Shown here: positions 21,698 to 33,132 of the stretch, in pieces
How positions within the stretch are numbered: the stretch's first letter is position 1
Layout of the letters: each line of letters begins with the position of its first letter
Position numbers and translations under genes: made by a program
NCBI RefSeq assembly: GCF_036588685.1
Contig: NC_086375.1
Location: 9,789,916 to 9,853,915 of the forward strand
Reading direction: 5' to 3'
DNA length: 64,000 nucleotides
From: Mytilus trossulus
Lineage: Eukaryota > Mollusca > Bivalvia > Mytilida > Mytilidae
The notes under the pieces: generated by a model
The model's input: the letters and a program-made list of their open reading frames with translations, nothing else
The model's database searches: none
What the model was told of the DNA's origin: nothing

Positions 21698-22699
21698 ATG
21701 TTTTTATGTGACAACTCAGACAACTTATCAGGCCTTATAAAGAGTTTCATATTAACTGTCAAAATCTGCAGTTTTTCAATATTTGCGGATGCTGCGATTT
21801 CAATCATTTTAAACCATAATCCAATGAATTCACTTGATTCAGCTTCCTTTGATGATCATGTAGAAAATATAAGGGAAAACATACTAAACATTTATAAAGC
21901 ACAAAGGTGTCAGTATTCACCACAGAAACTAACAAAACCTTTGAATAGACTTATTAAGAAGGGATATAGTTACGATACTGTTGTCAGGTCATTAAAGTTT
22001 GCATATTTCAGCGTTAATATTGAAGTTCACTTATAGGGTCTTTGCATCGGAACTAAACACATTTATTCAAAAAATATTTGTTGGCATGACACGGGTTATG
22101 TTCTTCTCATATATGTTATGATGGTATGATACTAAACCCCTAACGGGAAGGATTGTGCCTGATGTTCATATGATGAAGTCATAATCTTTCAGTCAGTTTT
22201 ATTAAAGTCTGGAACTGGCATGTCAGTTAACTGCTATTAGTCTGTTGTTATTTATGTATTATTGTCATTTTGTTTATTTTCTTTGGTTACATCTTCTGAC
22301 ATCAGACTCAGACTTCTCTTGAACTGAATTTTAATCTGCGTATTGTTATGCGTTTACTTTTCTACATTGGCTAGATGTATAGGGGGAGGGTTGTGATCTC
22401 ACAAACATGTTTAACCCTGCCGCATTTTTGCGCCTGTCCCAAGTCAGGTCTGAGCCTCTGTCCTTTGTTAGTCTTGTATTATTTTAATTTTGGTTTCTTG
22501 TGTACAATTAGGAAATTAGTATGGCGTTCACTATCACTGAACTAGTATATATTTGTTTAGGGGCCAGCTGAAGGACGCCTCCGGGTGCGGGAATTTCTCG
22601 CTACATTGAAGACCTGTTGGTGACCTTCTGTTGTTGTTTTTTCCTTGGTCGGGTTGTTGTCTCTTTGACACATTCCCCATTTCCATTCTCAATTTTATT
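21698..22699 (+). pseudogene. Retroelement-like ORF tail with 3' repeat
   Basis: An ORF at 21698-22036 ends in KPLNRLIKKGYSYDTVVRSL and KFAYF, which resembles the C-terminal end of retroelement proteins in mussels, followed by about 660 bp of repeat (GTTATGATGGTATGATACTA ... CCATTTCCATTCTCAATTTT). The last 500 bp recur inverted at 1347-1840 and in part at 36563-36737. The 5' part is missing. I infer a 5'-truncated non-LTR or Penelope-type element; the exact class is open. Confidence 0.5.
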
Positions 22700-23135
22700 G
22701 TCGAGATAAAAAAACAAAAAAAAAAACAATTAAATTTGACATTTGTCACGGCTTAGCTTTTCAAATTTTTTACAACCTATTAAAATATTATCATGAAATT
22801 CTTTTGTCAAAGAGTTATAGAGGAGACACTAATATATAAAATGTTCTTCGTCTTCAACTTTTTCTAAGGTGCATTTTTTTATTACATAATCTTATAGTCA
22901 ATCACCTAATAAAGGCCAATAAAGTAATGTAGTTACTAACTTTTTCCCCAACAAAAAAATATATTGTTTAGGTATATGAATGTGTCCTGTAGTAAATAAA
23001 TACCTCCTTATTCAAAAAATACAAATCCGGATATTTTTTCCCTTTCCAATATTGTAACTATGTTTTAATTTTTGGTATATCTAAGGGAAACAACTCTATA
23101 CTTTTTTCGGGATTCTCTAGAGTAATCCAACAAAA

Positions 23136-26100
23136 ATGGCTGCACGGGGTGCAAGAAAAGTTGCAAAAGGTGCAAAAAGAGGTGTAGAGAAAATTATCCA
23201 TCCCCCGTTTTTGAAGACGAATATAAATTCCTGTCAAGCTGCTCCAGCTCCACCTCTTGGACCAAATCTTGGACAGGTGACATACCTTGATTCGTTTTGA
23301 CAAGAAAAAAACCTAACACTACATGCACTATCACTATCACTAACACTAACAATCACCTTCCGTCTACTAGTATGTTGAAACACATACTTCTATCTGTAAT
23401 TAAACAATAAAACACATTTCTTTCTCTTTATTTTTTGGAGTGGGCATGTCATATACTCATGATACTCTTCTATGGGGAAATATACAATCTGAAACAACCA
23501 GAGGTCACTCTGACATAAAATTGGAATGTCCTAGACCTAGGCTAGTGTTATAGAATAAGAATAAAAAATATTTTATTTCCAATTAAAGGGCCCTATAAAG
23601 AGCTTTCATGACATAACATACAAGTACATAAAATAACTATCGTATCAATTGGGAGATATATACCCTGTATGCAGGTGCTGCTGGAATGTTGCTACCTAGC
23701 TAGAAATGGAAAGTTCACAATTGGAAAGCTGAAATCATCTCTTTTTGTCGTATAGTTTTGTTTTCAACCAACCTTCATTGTCATGATTGTCAATTTCTAG
23801 ATGTAAGTCAAGATATGAAGCTGACTTAACTGTATCTGTAATATCCTTTATCTCTAGTTCAATGGGATATCTGCGTTCCACATAGTCACCAAATTTTGAA
23901 TTATTTAGTGAAAGAACATCATCTTAAATGTATATAGCAGAAAGTAGAGTTAAAGGATATTGCTAACTTCTTATCTTAATTCCTAAGAAGTTCCTACATG
24001 AAGTCAGCCTCACAATAATAAAGAAATAAGTCGGCAAGTAGAGGGGCACAGTTTGTTCCCATTGGAATGCTGACAGTCTGTTGAAAAACACGTCCTCTAA
24101 ACATAACAAATATGTTGTCAATAAAAAAATCAAGCATCTTGATTATATCAGTTTCAGAGAATTTTTTGTTTGAATCAGAGTGATCCTTTACAAAGTAGGA
24201 TTTATTTCTTCCTAAGACAAGATACTTGTATCTACGTTGGCCATTCTTTGTTATGAAGCAAAGCAATACCAACTCTTTCAATTTGTCTTTAGTTTGGAAT
24301 GTGGATTCAGGAATACTTGTATAAAGAGTTGAAAAGTCAAATGTTTTGATACTGTTACAAGATGAAAGAGAGTTAGATTGTATGTACTTTAAAAGATCTT
24401 TGGAATTTTTAAGTATCCACATCTGATTCATGCCACCTCTAGAATAGGCAGTTTCACAATAACTTACATTTACCTTGACATGTTGAAAAATTCAATAAAT
24501 GGTCAACTAATGAATCATGAAATCTAGATTATAGCTTGATAAAAGATATGAAAACACCTTTAGAGCTGTTTGTTATACACTAAAGACCGCTAAGAAATCA
24601 AGAATCAATAAATTTTGATGAATAGAAGCGTTTAAGTTATAATTTTGTATCAATTTCTATTGATATTTCTACCTTTTACTAGAGTTATTTCCCTTTTCAA
24701 TGCAAATCTCCATAGGAATTTTAAATTGTGATTTTTTTAGTTTTCCTCAAGTTAGATTTTAGGACTTTTTTCTGTGTGTATTTGGGGTATAATGCTAAAG
24801 ATTAACACTTTAAAATCTTCTTTTGCAATTACTTTTGGGTTAGGGTCAAATTTATGCTAGATTGACTGGACTATACATAAATATGCATCATATTATAATA
24901 ACATGTTCGTAGAATTATTGAGTCAATGATAATATTTCAATGCTATTATCGGCTGATCTGCCTGCTTGAACTTTTTTCTTACAACAATCACTTTTTCATT
25001 GTGGCATCAGATATTTTGTTTTATGACGTCAAACATTTGTGATATCCAGTAATGGTGGACAAATAGCGATACGGTGTATTGTATATTAGTTTGATTTGTT
25101 CTCTTGGACTTGATTCATTGTAACCTTTCGATGAACATGCGTTTGAGAAATAGTATGGCATTGATTAATTTGAACATGATACCTACATTACTTATGCCAG
25201 AGTTAAGCACTAAACTAGTAACAGTGTGTGCCATATTGTTGTTTGGTTTGTCTGACCAAAAAAAAAATTTGACCTTTACTACAACATGTATATCATGTAT
25301 TTTGTCAACTAAAAGATCTAAAATTTCTGTCTGACCAAAAGATTTTTTTCTGACATTTAGTCTGTCAGACAGAGTTTGAAATACATTGCAGTAATGAAAT
25401 TTCTCATCACATAATTTATTTAACATGTTTAATACTATTTAAGGATATTTAAGAAATAGTATTTAAAAGACTAAATGCTTTTCTTCTTTCTTATTCTTGT
25501 CAAGCATACATGTTGATTTATAACACCAAGCTAGATATATCATGTATATAAGTAATGCTTAGCTCATCATGCTATTACATTTAAAATTTTCTTTTTTATT
25601 AGCGTGGAGTACAAATTGCTGCCTTTTGCAAGGAATTCAATGAGAAGACCAGTCACATAAAAGAAGGGATACCATTGCCTACCAGAGTCTTCGTTAAGGT
25701 ATATATATATATGTACATTTTGTATTTACTATTAGTGCAAGTTTTTCAAATGGCATATAAAAGTCAAGAGACTGATATTGAAACCAGGATACATTTGCAT
25801 CATATCAGTATTGACTAAAACTATGATTTTTTTCAAGACTTAACATTTTAACATTGAATTAAACAGTTTTCAGAATCGCATTAAATGAATTACACATTGA
25901 TATAACTTCAGTGCATACTTTATATATTTAGCTTTTTTTAAAAGCGTAATAATTTATTTTGTTCAAAATACACCTTTGAGTTTATCCTGATTTTAAATGA
26001 CTTCTAAGAATTCGTACAAAATTAAGTTGTTAAAACAATTGTTGCAAGTTTTTAATATTTTCTTCCTTTCTTGACACTTTTTACAAAAAATGAAATGTGA

Positions 26101-29039
26101 ATGATAAAGTCAACTTTGAAATATTTAAATGCATGCATAATTTTTAAAAACACTTGTTCAAACATATCTTACAGTGACTTGACTGTTAGTGTTGTTATCC
26201 ACCAATTGCAACTCATTCAAAATTTTGACCAAATTGCAATTTGTTTTATTAAACCAAATTGTTCAACTGGTCAGAATATTGAACAAACTGTTCAGTCAAA
26301 ATGTGAAAGTGCAATGTGATAAAATAAAACATACTTACAATCCTATAAGACTTTAACTCCACTTTAATGATGATGTGCCAAGATTAGTTTATCAGTTTGT
26401 ATAGTTATATTATAGTCATTTCCATGCTGAAGGGGAAATGTTTATTTTGAATTGCTATAAAATTGTCCAAACTATAAGCTTTCATATAGTTTTTCTTTCT
26501 AAAAGTATTCTTTATTTACAAGAATCAGATATCATTTTAAATAAAACATCATATATTCAGTAAATATGTGTGAAATAACAATATGCTATTGATAAGTTTT
26601 CATGGGGAGATAACCTAAAATATTATTCTTTTGAATAAAGACTTTTTGAAAGAAAAAATTATTATCTCCCCATGGAAACTTCCTACAAACATATATTGCA
26701 ATTTTACACATATTTTACTGAATATGAAATTTTTTAATTCACATAATGTCTGATTCTTATAAATATAGACTACTTTTAGAAAGAAAAACTATATGAAAGC
26801 TTAGTTTGGACAATTTTATAGCAATTCAAAATAAACATTTCCCCTTCAGCATGGAAATGACTATAATATACCAATACAAACTGATAAACTAATTTTGTCA
26901 CAACATCATTACAGTGGAGTTAAAGTCTTATAGGATTGTAAGTATATTTGATTTTATCACCTTGCACTTTCATGACTTGGCTGTGGTTTTCTACAGCAGT
27001 TGGTTCAAATTTCTGACCAGTTGAACAATTTGATTTTATAAAACAAATTGCAATTTGGTCAAAATTTGAATGAGTTGCAATTGGTGAAGAGCAACACTAA
27101 CAGTCAAGTCACTGTAAAACAGAAAATATATTGATGTAAAAATATTTCCAAGAAATGATACTGCACAGTCATTTATAAAATTAAGAAGATGGGTTATGAT
27201 TGCCAATGAGACAAGTCTTTAGAAGTGACCAAATAACATAGAAATTAACAATTAAGTAGGTCACTGTACGGCCATCAACACGGCCGCAAAGTCATCTTGG
27301 CATATATTTAAAATTCATTGGGAAAAATATGTTGACCTCAAATTTTGTCTATTTCAGCCTGATAGAACATTTGATCTACTAATCAAGTCACCAACTTCTA
27401 CATATTTTTTACTAATGGCTGCTGGTATTCAGAAGGGTGCTAGAAATCCAGGTAGGGTTAAATTGCATACCAACTTAAAAGTAGGCCGTTGATAGATTTT
27501 TGCCGATGACTCTTCAATTTCTTTACAATTTTGTTTTGGACTTGGGGATTCACAGATTTGCATGTTATACATGTATAGAGTTTAGTCACGGTACTCACCA
27601 GTTTACTGTTAAACATATTTAGCTATTTGATTTACGTATATTCTACATCTCTATTGATTCTTATCATAAAACCATATATGTCCTGTATCTTCCTGAATTG
27701 ACTTTAAATAATGTGATCTTAACATTGAAGAAATTTTCTTTTTATTTATTGCCCCTAACTTTACAAAAAATGCATAAAAATGATGTATACAAAAACTTTT
27801 AAGTGTACATAGAAATACATTTAAATATGGCAAATTTTTGCTAGCATCATCTGGTGCATGTTTAACAGATGAATTTAAAAATTGTCCACAAAGTTTGTTT
27901 ATTTTTGCATGGACAATGAGTTATAACAATGAAAAAATTTGAAGCTCCAGTTGGGACAACATCCCTAATTCGCCTCAAAATGAGGAACTCAAAAGTCATG
28001 TGTAAAAAAAAATCTCTGTGCAGTGATATTGGACATGTTTCTATTTTTTACAAATGACTGAACTTAACCATTTGTGGTGATTAGGAAAGTAGAGGAACAT
28101 AGAATAAATGTGTAAAAACTATGGAGCTATTAAATGTGTTAAAAGTATTAAATTTTCAAAGAACTTATTGTGTTAAAAAGGGGATATTTTAACACAAGGA
28201 GCCGCATCACAAAAGGATGATCGGGTTATTCTAATTTACAGAAAAAGTAATCTCACTTCATACCCCGAAAATTTAACCACATATGTGAAAATGTCACAGC
28301 TTCGAAACAAGCTATCATACATAACCAAGTTTACGATATGGACTGAGCTACAGGAAAAAACGTTACCATTACCGCCTATGTAAAATCAATTAAAGATTTT
28401 GACCAAGTTGCATTTTGATTGATTTGTGTACATGGATCTGGCAAAACTCGGTTCTACTTACAGTTTACGTAACTGTTACATCAGCCAATGAAATTTAAGC
28501 CTTCTTATTTTTCAAGATGCATATTATTACCACAAAACCAAATGATCCCAAAAGGACCATGGAAAAAAAAATGAATAAAGCATTGTCAGATCCTTGTAAA
28601 CTTGGGAACAGCATCAGTTCATTTCAATCAGATTGGCTCCAGCTGGTACCTACTTATAATATCTTTACGAAACGTCTTTTTGCTAATTCATTTCAATCTG
28701 ATTGGCTCTAGCTAACCCTTTAAGTGTCTTTACTAAATATCTTTTTTTCAGTTAATAGTTTCAAATTATTTTGCAGGAAATGAAATAGCTGGGAAGATAA
28801 CAGTGAAGCATGTTTACGAAATAGCCGAAATCAAAAGTAAAGATCAAGGATTCGAACATGTTGACCTTAAAAATATTTGTCGGCTAGTCATTGGAGCTGC
28901 TCATAGTATAGGCATTGAAGTTGTCAAAGACCTGGACCCTGAGGAATATGGAGAATTCTTGGCGGAAAGAAAGTTAATTGTGGAACAACAAGATAAAGAA
29001 CTTGAAGAAAAGAAACAAGCAAAATTGTTACGATTATAG
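23136..29039 (+). CDS. MRPL11: MRPL11, mitochondrial large-subunit ribosomal protein uL11m
   Basis: Mitochondrial member of the uL11 family, which binds the GTPase-associated region of large-subunit rRNA. Exons 23136-23276, 25603-25698, 27358-27451 and 28777-29039 (stop TAG) give 594 nt, 197 residues, close to the usual 190-200. The N-terminal domain (about 20-80) has [22 protein letters not shown]-type conserved sequence; the C-terminal domain (about 85-165) has [14 protein letters not shown] and the [11 protein letters not shown] helix. The N-terminus is basic ([16 protein letters not shown]), fitting a mitochondrial targeting peptide. Acceptors are TTATTAG, TTTCAG and TTGCAG; donors GTGACA, GTATAT, GTAGGG. 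Intron 1 holds a Penelope-like fragment and intron 2 a large palindrome. Start is the only Met before the conserved block with a fitting presequence. Confidence 0.96.
23640..24431 (-). pseudogene. Penelope-like reverse transcriptase fragment in MRPL11 intron 1
   Basis: Minus-strand frame 24431-23994 carries RT motifs [12 protein letters not shown] (motif A), [15 protein letters not shown] and [15 protein letters not shown] (motif B). Further on, about 23890-23930, DDVLSLNN gives a broken catalytic YxDD region after a frameshift, and 23640-23790 matches the C-terminal signature found at 18750-18880. Frameshifts and stops make it dead. It lies antisense to MRPL11. Same family as the 18.2-18.9 kb copy but covering the palm. 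Confidence 0.8.
24938..25078 (-). mobile_element. TACACC-ended MITE, copy 3 (inverted, damaged)
   Basis: Reverse complement of the 162-bp element found at 40645-40806 and 42115-42276; ends CAAATAGCGATACGGTGTA at 25078, shares CACTTTTTCATTGTGGCATC-like interior. The left end is eroded. In MRPL11 intron 1. Confidence 0.7.
26169..27117. mobile_element. 949-bp palindromic fold-back element in MRPL11 intron 2
   Basis: From TTACAGTGACTTGACTGTTA at 26169 to its reverse complement ending at 27117, the two halves pair along almost the whole length with few differences. The centre is at about 26600-26670, around GGGGAGATAA / TTATCTCCCC. Arms are about 440 bp each. No ORF of note. No clear target duplication. 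Probably a fold-back or long-TIR MITE. Confidence 0.85.
28611..28752. repeat. 73-bp tandem duplication before MRPL11 exon 4
   Basis: TTCATTTCAATCAGATTGGCTC at 28617 recurs as TTCATTTCAATCTGATTGGC at 28690, each followed by TATCTTTACGAAACG-like sequence. Two diverged copies, ending 25 bases before the exon 4 acceptor. Confidence 0.7.
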
Positions 29040-30480
29040 AAATATTGTATATACATGTATTGTATGATTGAATGTGTGAAAGTGGTATAAAATTTTATTA
29101 AAATTAAGTGTTAAAAAATGTTTTTACTTTTTCATGCACTCTGTGAAATTGTGTCTGTTTTTTTATTCTTATTTGTTTCACTAATATTTGGAAGATAGTG
29201 TTCAGTCTGTCACAAATCCATTATAAGGTATATGCATGTTTTTCAGGCTTATGTTAAATGATGCTATTGTTGGTTTATACATGTACTAGTCAATGTCGTC
29301 ATCCACATTCTGTCTTACTTAGGTGTTTCCTTTACTGCGGCAGTAGGGGCCTCAGTTAGCTGAGTGTTTTAAGTTGGAATTTCTGTAATCACTAGCCAGT
29401 CAACACTGAGGTTTTTTAATCACTTGTTGTTTTCTTTCATGTAAATATCACCAAGTATTCTAATAAGTTAAAGATAAATTTTTGTTCATATTTTTTAATC
29501 ATATACTCCGCGCATGCAACAGTTCGTAATCTTCAATAATAATGAAGCTGTAACTGTATATCAGAAGAAGAAGAAGAATGAGGTTGTAAGGTAGATCATG
29601 ATCATGCGATGCAACTCTGACTTCCTCCTTAATAAAAACTGGCCTCCATGAAATAGCCTTAGTACATGTGGTGCTTAAAAGTGGCGTTAAGACACCAAAA
29701 ATAAAATAAAATCTTCTTTTTCATTGTTCACTAGTGAAAGCTACTTATCCTAAGTGATTGGATTGTCATTTCAAAGGTTTAATATACAAATTATTTTTAT
29801 GAATACTGATCTGTATTTACATTTTCAGGCCTTCTACAGGCACTCTGCTTTTCTCCACCAATAAAATCTGGCTGCCACAAAATAGCCCAAAAGCAGTGCT
29901 TAAAATACCGAAAATCAAATCAGTCAATCCTGTGGCAGTAAAGATGACAGCTTCAACATTTGCAAATTCTTTAACATGATGTTCCAACTTCCACTTACGA
30001 TATCAAACATTAGTATGAGGTTATTCGTGATAAGAACCTTTTAGTTGGCCTTGAACTCACTTTCTCGTTTTAGTTTCCTGATGAGGTCTATTCCTGACAT
30101 GAGCAACTATGCATTATGATATGTCAAAAATATTTGGTATGCATACTTATATTCTAATTAGTTGTACATAGATATAGGAAGATGTGGTATGAGTGCCAAT
30201 GAGATGCCTAATTTAAAGCACTCCATTTGTAAGGTATGGCTTCAAGATTTTTGTTGGTACTGTCTTTCGGTATGTTTAACGTGCACATTTATACCCTAGG
30301 TCATGTTTCTTGTAAGAGGGGTGTGTGTTATACATTACTACAAACAATTTCTTAGTCTTTTTTTCAGGTCCAAACTCCCACAAGGAAATTGACTCAAGAT
30401 CAGAATTGTTAAAATGTTTAAAGTAAAACAACAGAAACCATGTCATTAAGACCCTATTTTCACAGTAATTTTGCATGCAT
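29040..30480. other. MRPL11 3' flank with SINE tails
   Basis: An ATTAAA at about 29097 may be the MRPL11 poly(A) signal. 29635-29715 (CTGGCCTCCATGAAATAGCC, AAGTGGCGTTAAGACACC) and 29850-29930 are two diverged copies of a SINE tail of the GGCGTTAAACACCAA type common in molluscs. 30172-30235 is a fragment of the AAGATGTGGTATGA repeat. Confidence 0.5.
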
Positions 30481-30500
30481 AATTTCAGAAGCTCTATTAA

Positions 30501-31053
30501 GGGGGTTCGCGGGTCTAAATCATTTATATAGGATTTCTCTATATTTTTCTACAAATGAACTTTATCTTATAGTTAAAAGAAAAATAGAATAAAAAAGTGG
30601 GGTCACCTTTCATTTGCGCTCACACTCTGCCTTCGAAGGAAGCATATATTTTTGTAAAAGTTGTTTTTTTCTGTTGAAGTAATAGGAAAAATAAAGTTAA
30701 TATCGAAATAAAAAAAGAAATTTATTACAAAAATCGCTCAAATTTTACAATAATTTAGTTTAAGTACAGCTTATATGGAAATTGTATTAAAAAATATAGG
30801 TCACCGATGAGTTGAAAAAGATAATTAAATTTTAAAGCCAAAAAATGGCATATTTCCACCAAAGGGAGATAATTTGGAACTTTTTCAATGATGTATACAT
30901 TTTAAAAGTCATCTGGGGCCAACACGAATTGATTGTATCGAATGATTTTTGTTCCAAATGATAAAGTAACAACTACAAAAGGTAACAAATAAAATTTGTA
31001 ATGAAAAACAAATGTTTAATTTTTTTCTGAAATTTTTATACCCTCGAGCCTCC
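30501..31053. mobile_element. TTAA-flanked TIR element, 553 bp
   Basis: Left end GGGGGTTCGCGGGTCTA and right end ATACCCTCGAGCCTCC are inverted repeats, each bordered by TTAA (30497-30500 and 31054-31057). TTAA duplication is the piggyBac hallmark. No ORF. Lies between the 3' ends of MRPL11 and RRP36. Confidence 0.65.
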
Positions 31054-31242
31054 TTAATTGCTTATTACAAAATTACAAACAAATCAAAACCGGTACCCAA
31101 TTGTACTATGAATTTACACACAGGTCAACTAGTAAAGCATATAGCTAATTGATTAAGTGAAAGGTTGTAAGAAGTAAGTGCAGTGTAATAAAAAATATTT
31201 TCCTATCTTATTCTGGTGATTCAGTCATCAAATTTAAAAAAA

Positions 31243-31640
31243 ACAAGAGTACACAGGCTGATATGTCTCGCCTTCTTTTTCTTATCATTGATATTATGTT
31301 CATAGTCCTAAATATAAAGCTTTATCACAACTGTCACATAAACATAACATTAACCAAGAAAATAAATCACTGACCAATGAACCATGAAAATGAGACAGGC
31401 ATGTACAGCTAACAATTCTTCCATACACCAAATATAGTTGACCCATTGCTAATAGTTTTAAGAAAAACAGACCAAAACACAAAAAAGTCAACTTCATAAC
31501 AGGAGGCATCCATATACAAAGTATGAAGCATCCAGGTATTCCACCTTCTAAATTATAAAGCTTTTAAGAAGTTAGCTAACACTACCGCTAGATCACTATC
31601 CCTATGTCAAGCTTTCTGCAACAAAAGTCACAGGCTCGAC
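31243..31640 (-). repeat. Internally deleted copy of the 54-55 kb tandem element
   Basis: Reads AAGGCGAGACATATCAGCC on the minus strand at its right-hand (31243) border, matching 54999-55030, and AGTTAGCTAACACTACCGCT to CTTTCTGCAAC at 31570-31615, matching 53970-54030 inverted. Only about one and a half of the 147-bp units remain. Confidence 0.75.
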
Positions 31641-33132
31641 AAAAATAAACACTTAACAGTACTTTAGTTTACGGAACACTAGTTTAAAAATATTAACTTG
31701 GATATGAAAGCTTCTAAATATTACTTATGACATTTGATTAATTAGTTCTAATAGTTGTTTTGTTTGCCAACAAATTGCTTTGTTTTCTAACAGGAAGTTA
31801 TTGCATTTGTTATACCTGATCTGCTGATATTAAAGGGAAATAATTTGAAATGTACCATATGTACAACAGAATACCATTTTGATTATGTCCCTTTAATAGT
31901 TTCAACATTTTTTAAATTTTACTCATGCATGATGAGTCATCTTAAAAATAAAAAGTTGTGAAAAAATATGATAAGCATGAAATCATTCTTGAATACAAAT
32001 TATTTATAAAATGTCATTATGATGGGAGTTGTTCCTGTTTTCAGACTTGTTTTCCTTGCATAACTTATCACATTAGCATCAGTTTTATCATTAATCATAC
32101 CAATCAAGATTTGGAAAGAAAATGGTAAAAAAATAGAAACATAAAAATTATTTTTAATACAATGCACTTGTTTTATATCAATAGCCTATTGGAATTTTGA
32201 AAACAAGAATAGCCTTTCACTCAATCCATGAGCAACAAGAATGTGTCCCAAGTACACGGATGCCCCATCTGCACTATCATTTTCTATGTTCAAATTGATT
32301 GGACTTCAACTTCATCAAAAACTACCTCGACCAAAAACTTTAACCTGAAGTGGGATGGACGGAAGGACGCACAGACCAGAAAACATAATGCCCATAAATG
32401 GGGCATAAAAATGTTTTACAAAGTTTGTAGAGGTAATTCAAACTTCAAGGACAACATTTACAAGATTAGTCTCATATTTCATTGAACTAAAGGAAAGATC
32501 TCAAAAACATTGGTTGTCTTATTTCATCTCTTCCATGTTTCTTAGTTGCATGTATTTAGAGGATTTGATGTTGATGGCACATCTTCAATAGTTTCTGTTT
32601 AATTTATTCACAACCATTATTTAGATTGGGCAAAAAATGGTATGTAGATCTCTAGATTTTTTTTGATTTTTAATGGGTCAGTGTAACATTAAATTATACC
32701 TCACATTCAATCCTATAAATAAGAAGATATGATAGCAGTGCTAATGATACAACTCTCCATCTAAGTCACAATGTATAAAATCTGAACAATTGTAGGTAAA
32801 AGTATTATTCTGGTGAATGAGTTCCTGAAATAAATGTATCCAACTAACAACAGTTCATACAGACTATTCAGAAATGTTTTCTGTGTATTGTCCACAATTC
32901 AGGCTGTTCTTTCATTCATTCTTTGAACTTTTATAGCATGATATAAGGTATTACTTTGGTCATTATTAAAGGTTACAGTGACCCTTTAGTTGCAAACCAT
33001 TACGTCTTTAAGTCTCTGGTGGAAAGTTATCTCATTGGCAATAAAACCACCTTTTCTTTTTCTATATTCAAATAGTAGGCGTCAAAAATAGGCTTTCCAT
33101 ACAGTTTAATTAATATGCATATAATAGAATAA

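Noticed and set aside
22534-22749. 71-codon minus-strand ORF
   Set aside because: It shares its last 25 or so residues with the ORF at 1293-1511 only because both come from the same repeat.
30075-30110. CCTGATGAGGTC resembling a hammerhead core
   Set aside because: No GAAA box or pairing stems in range.
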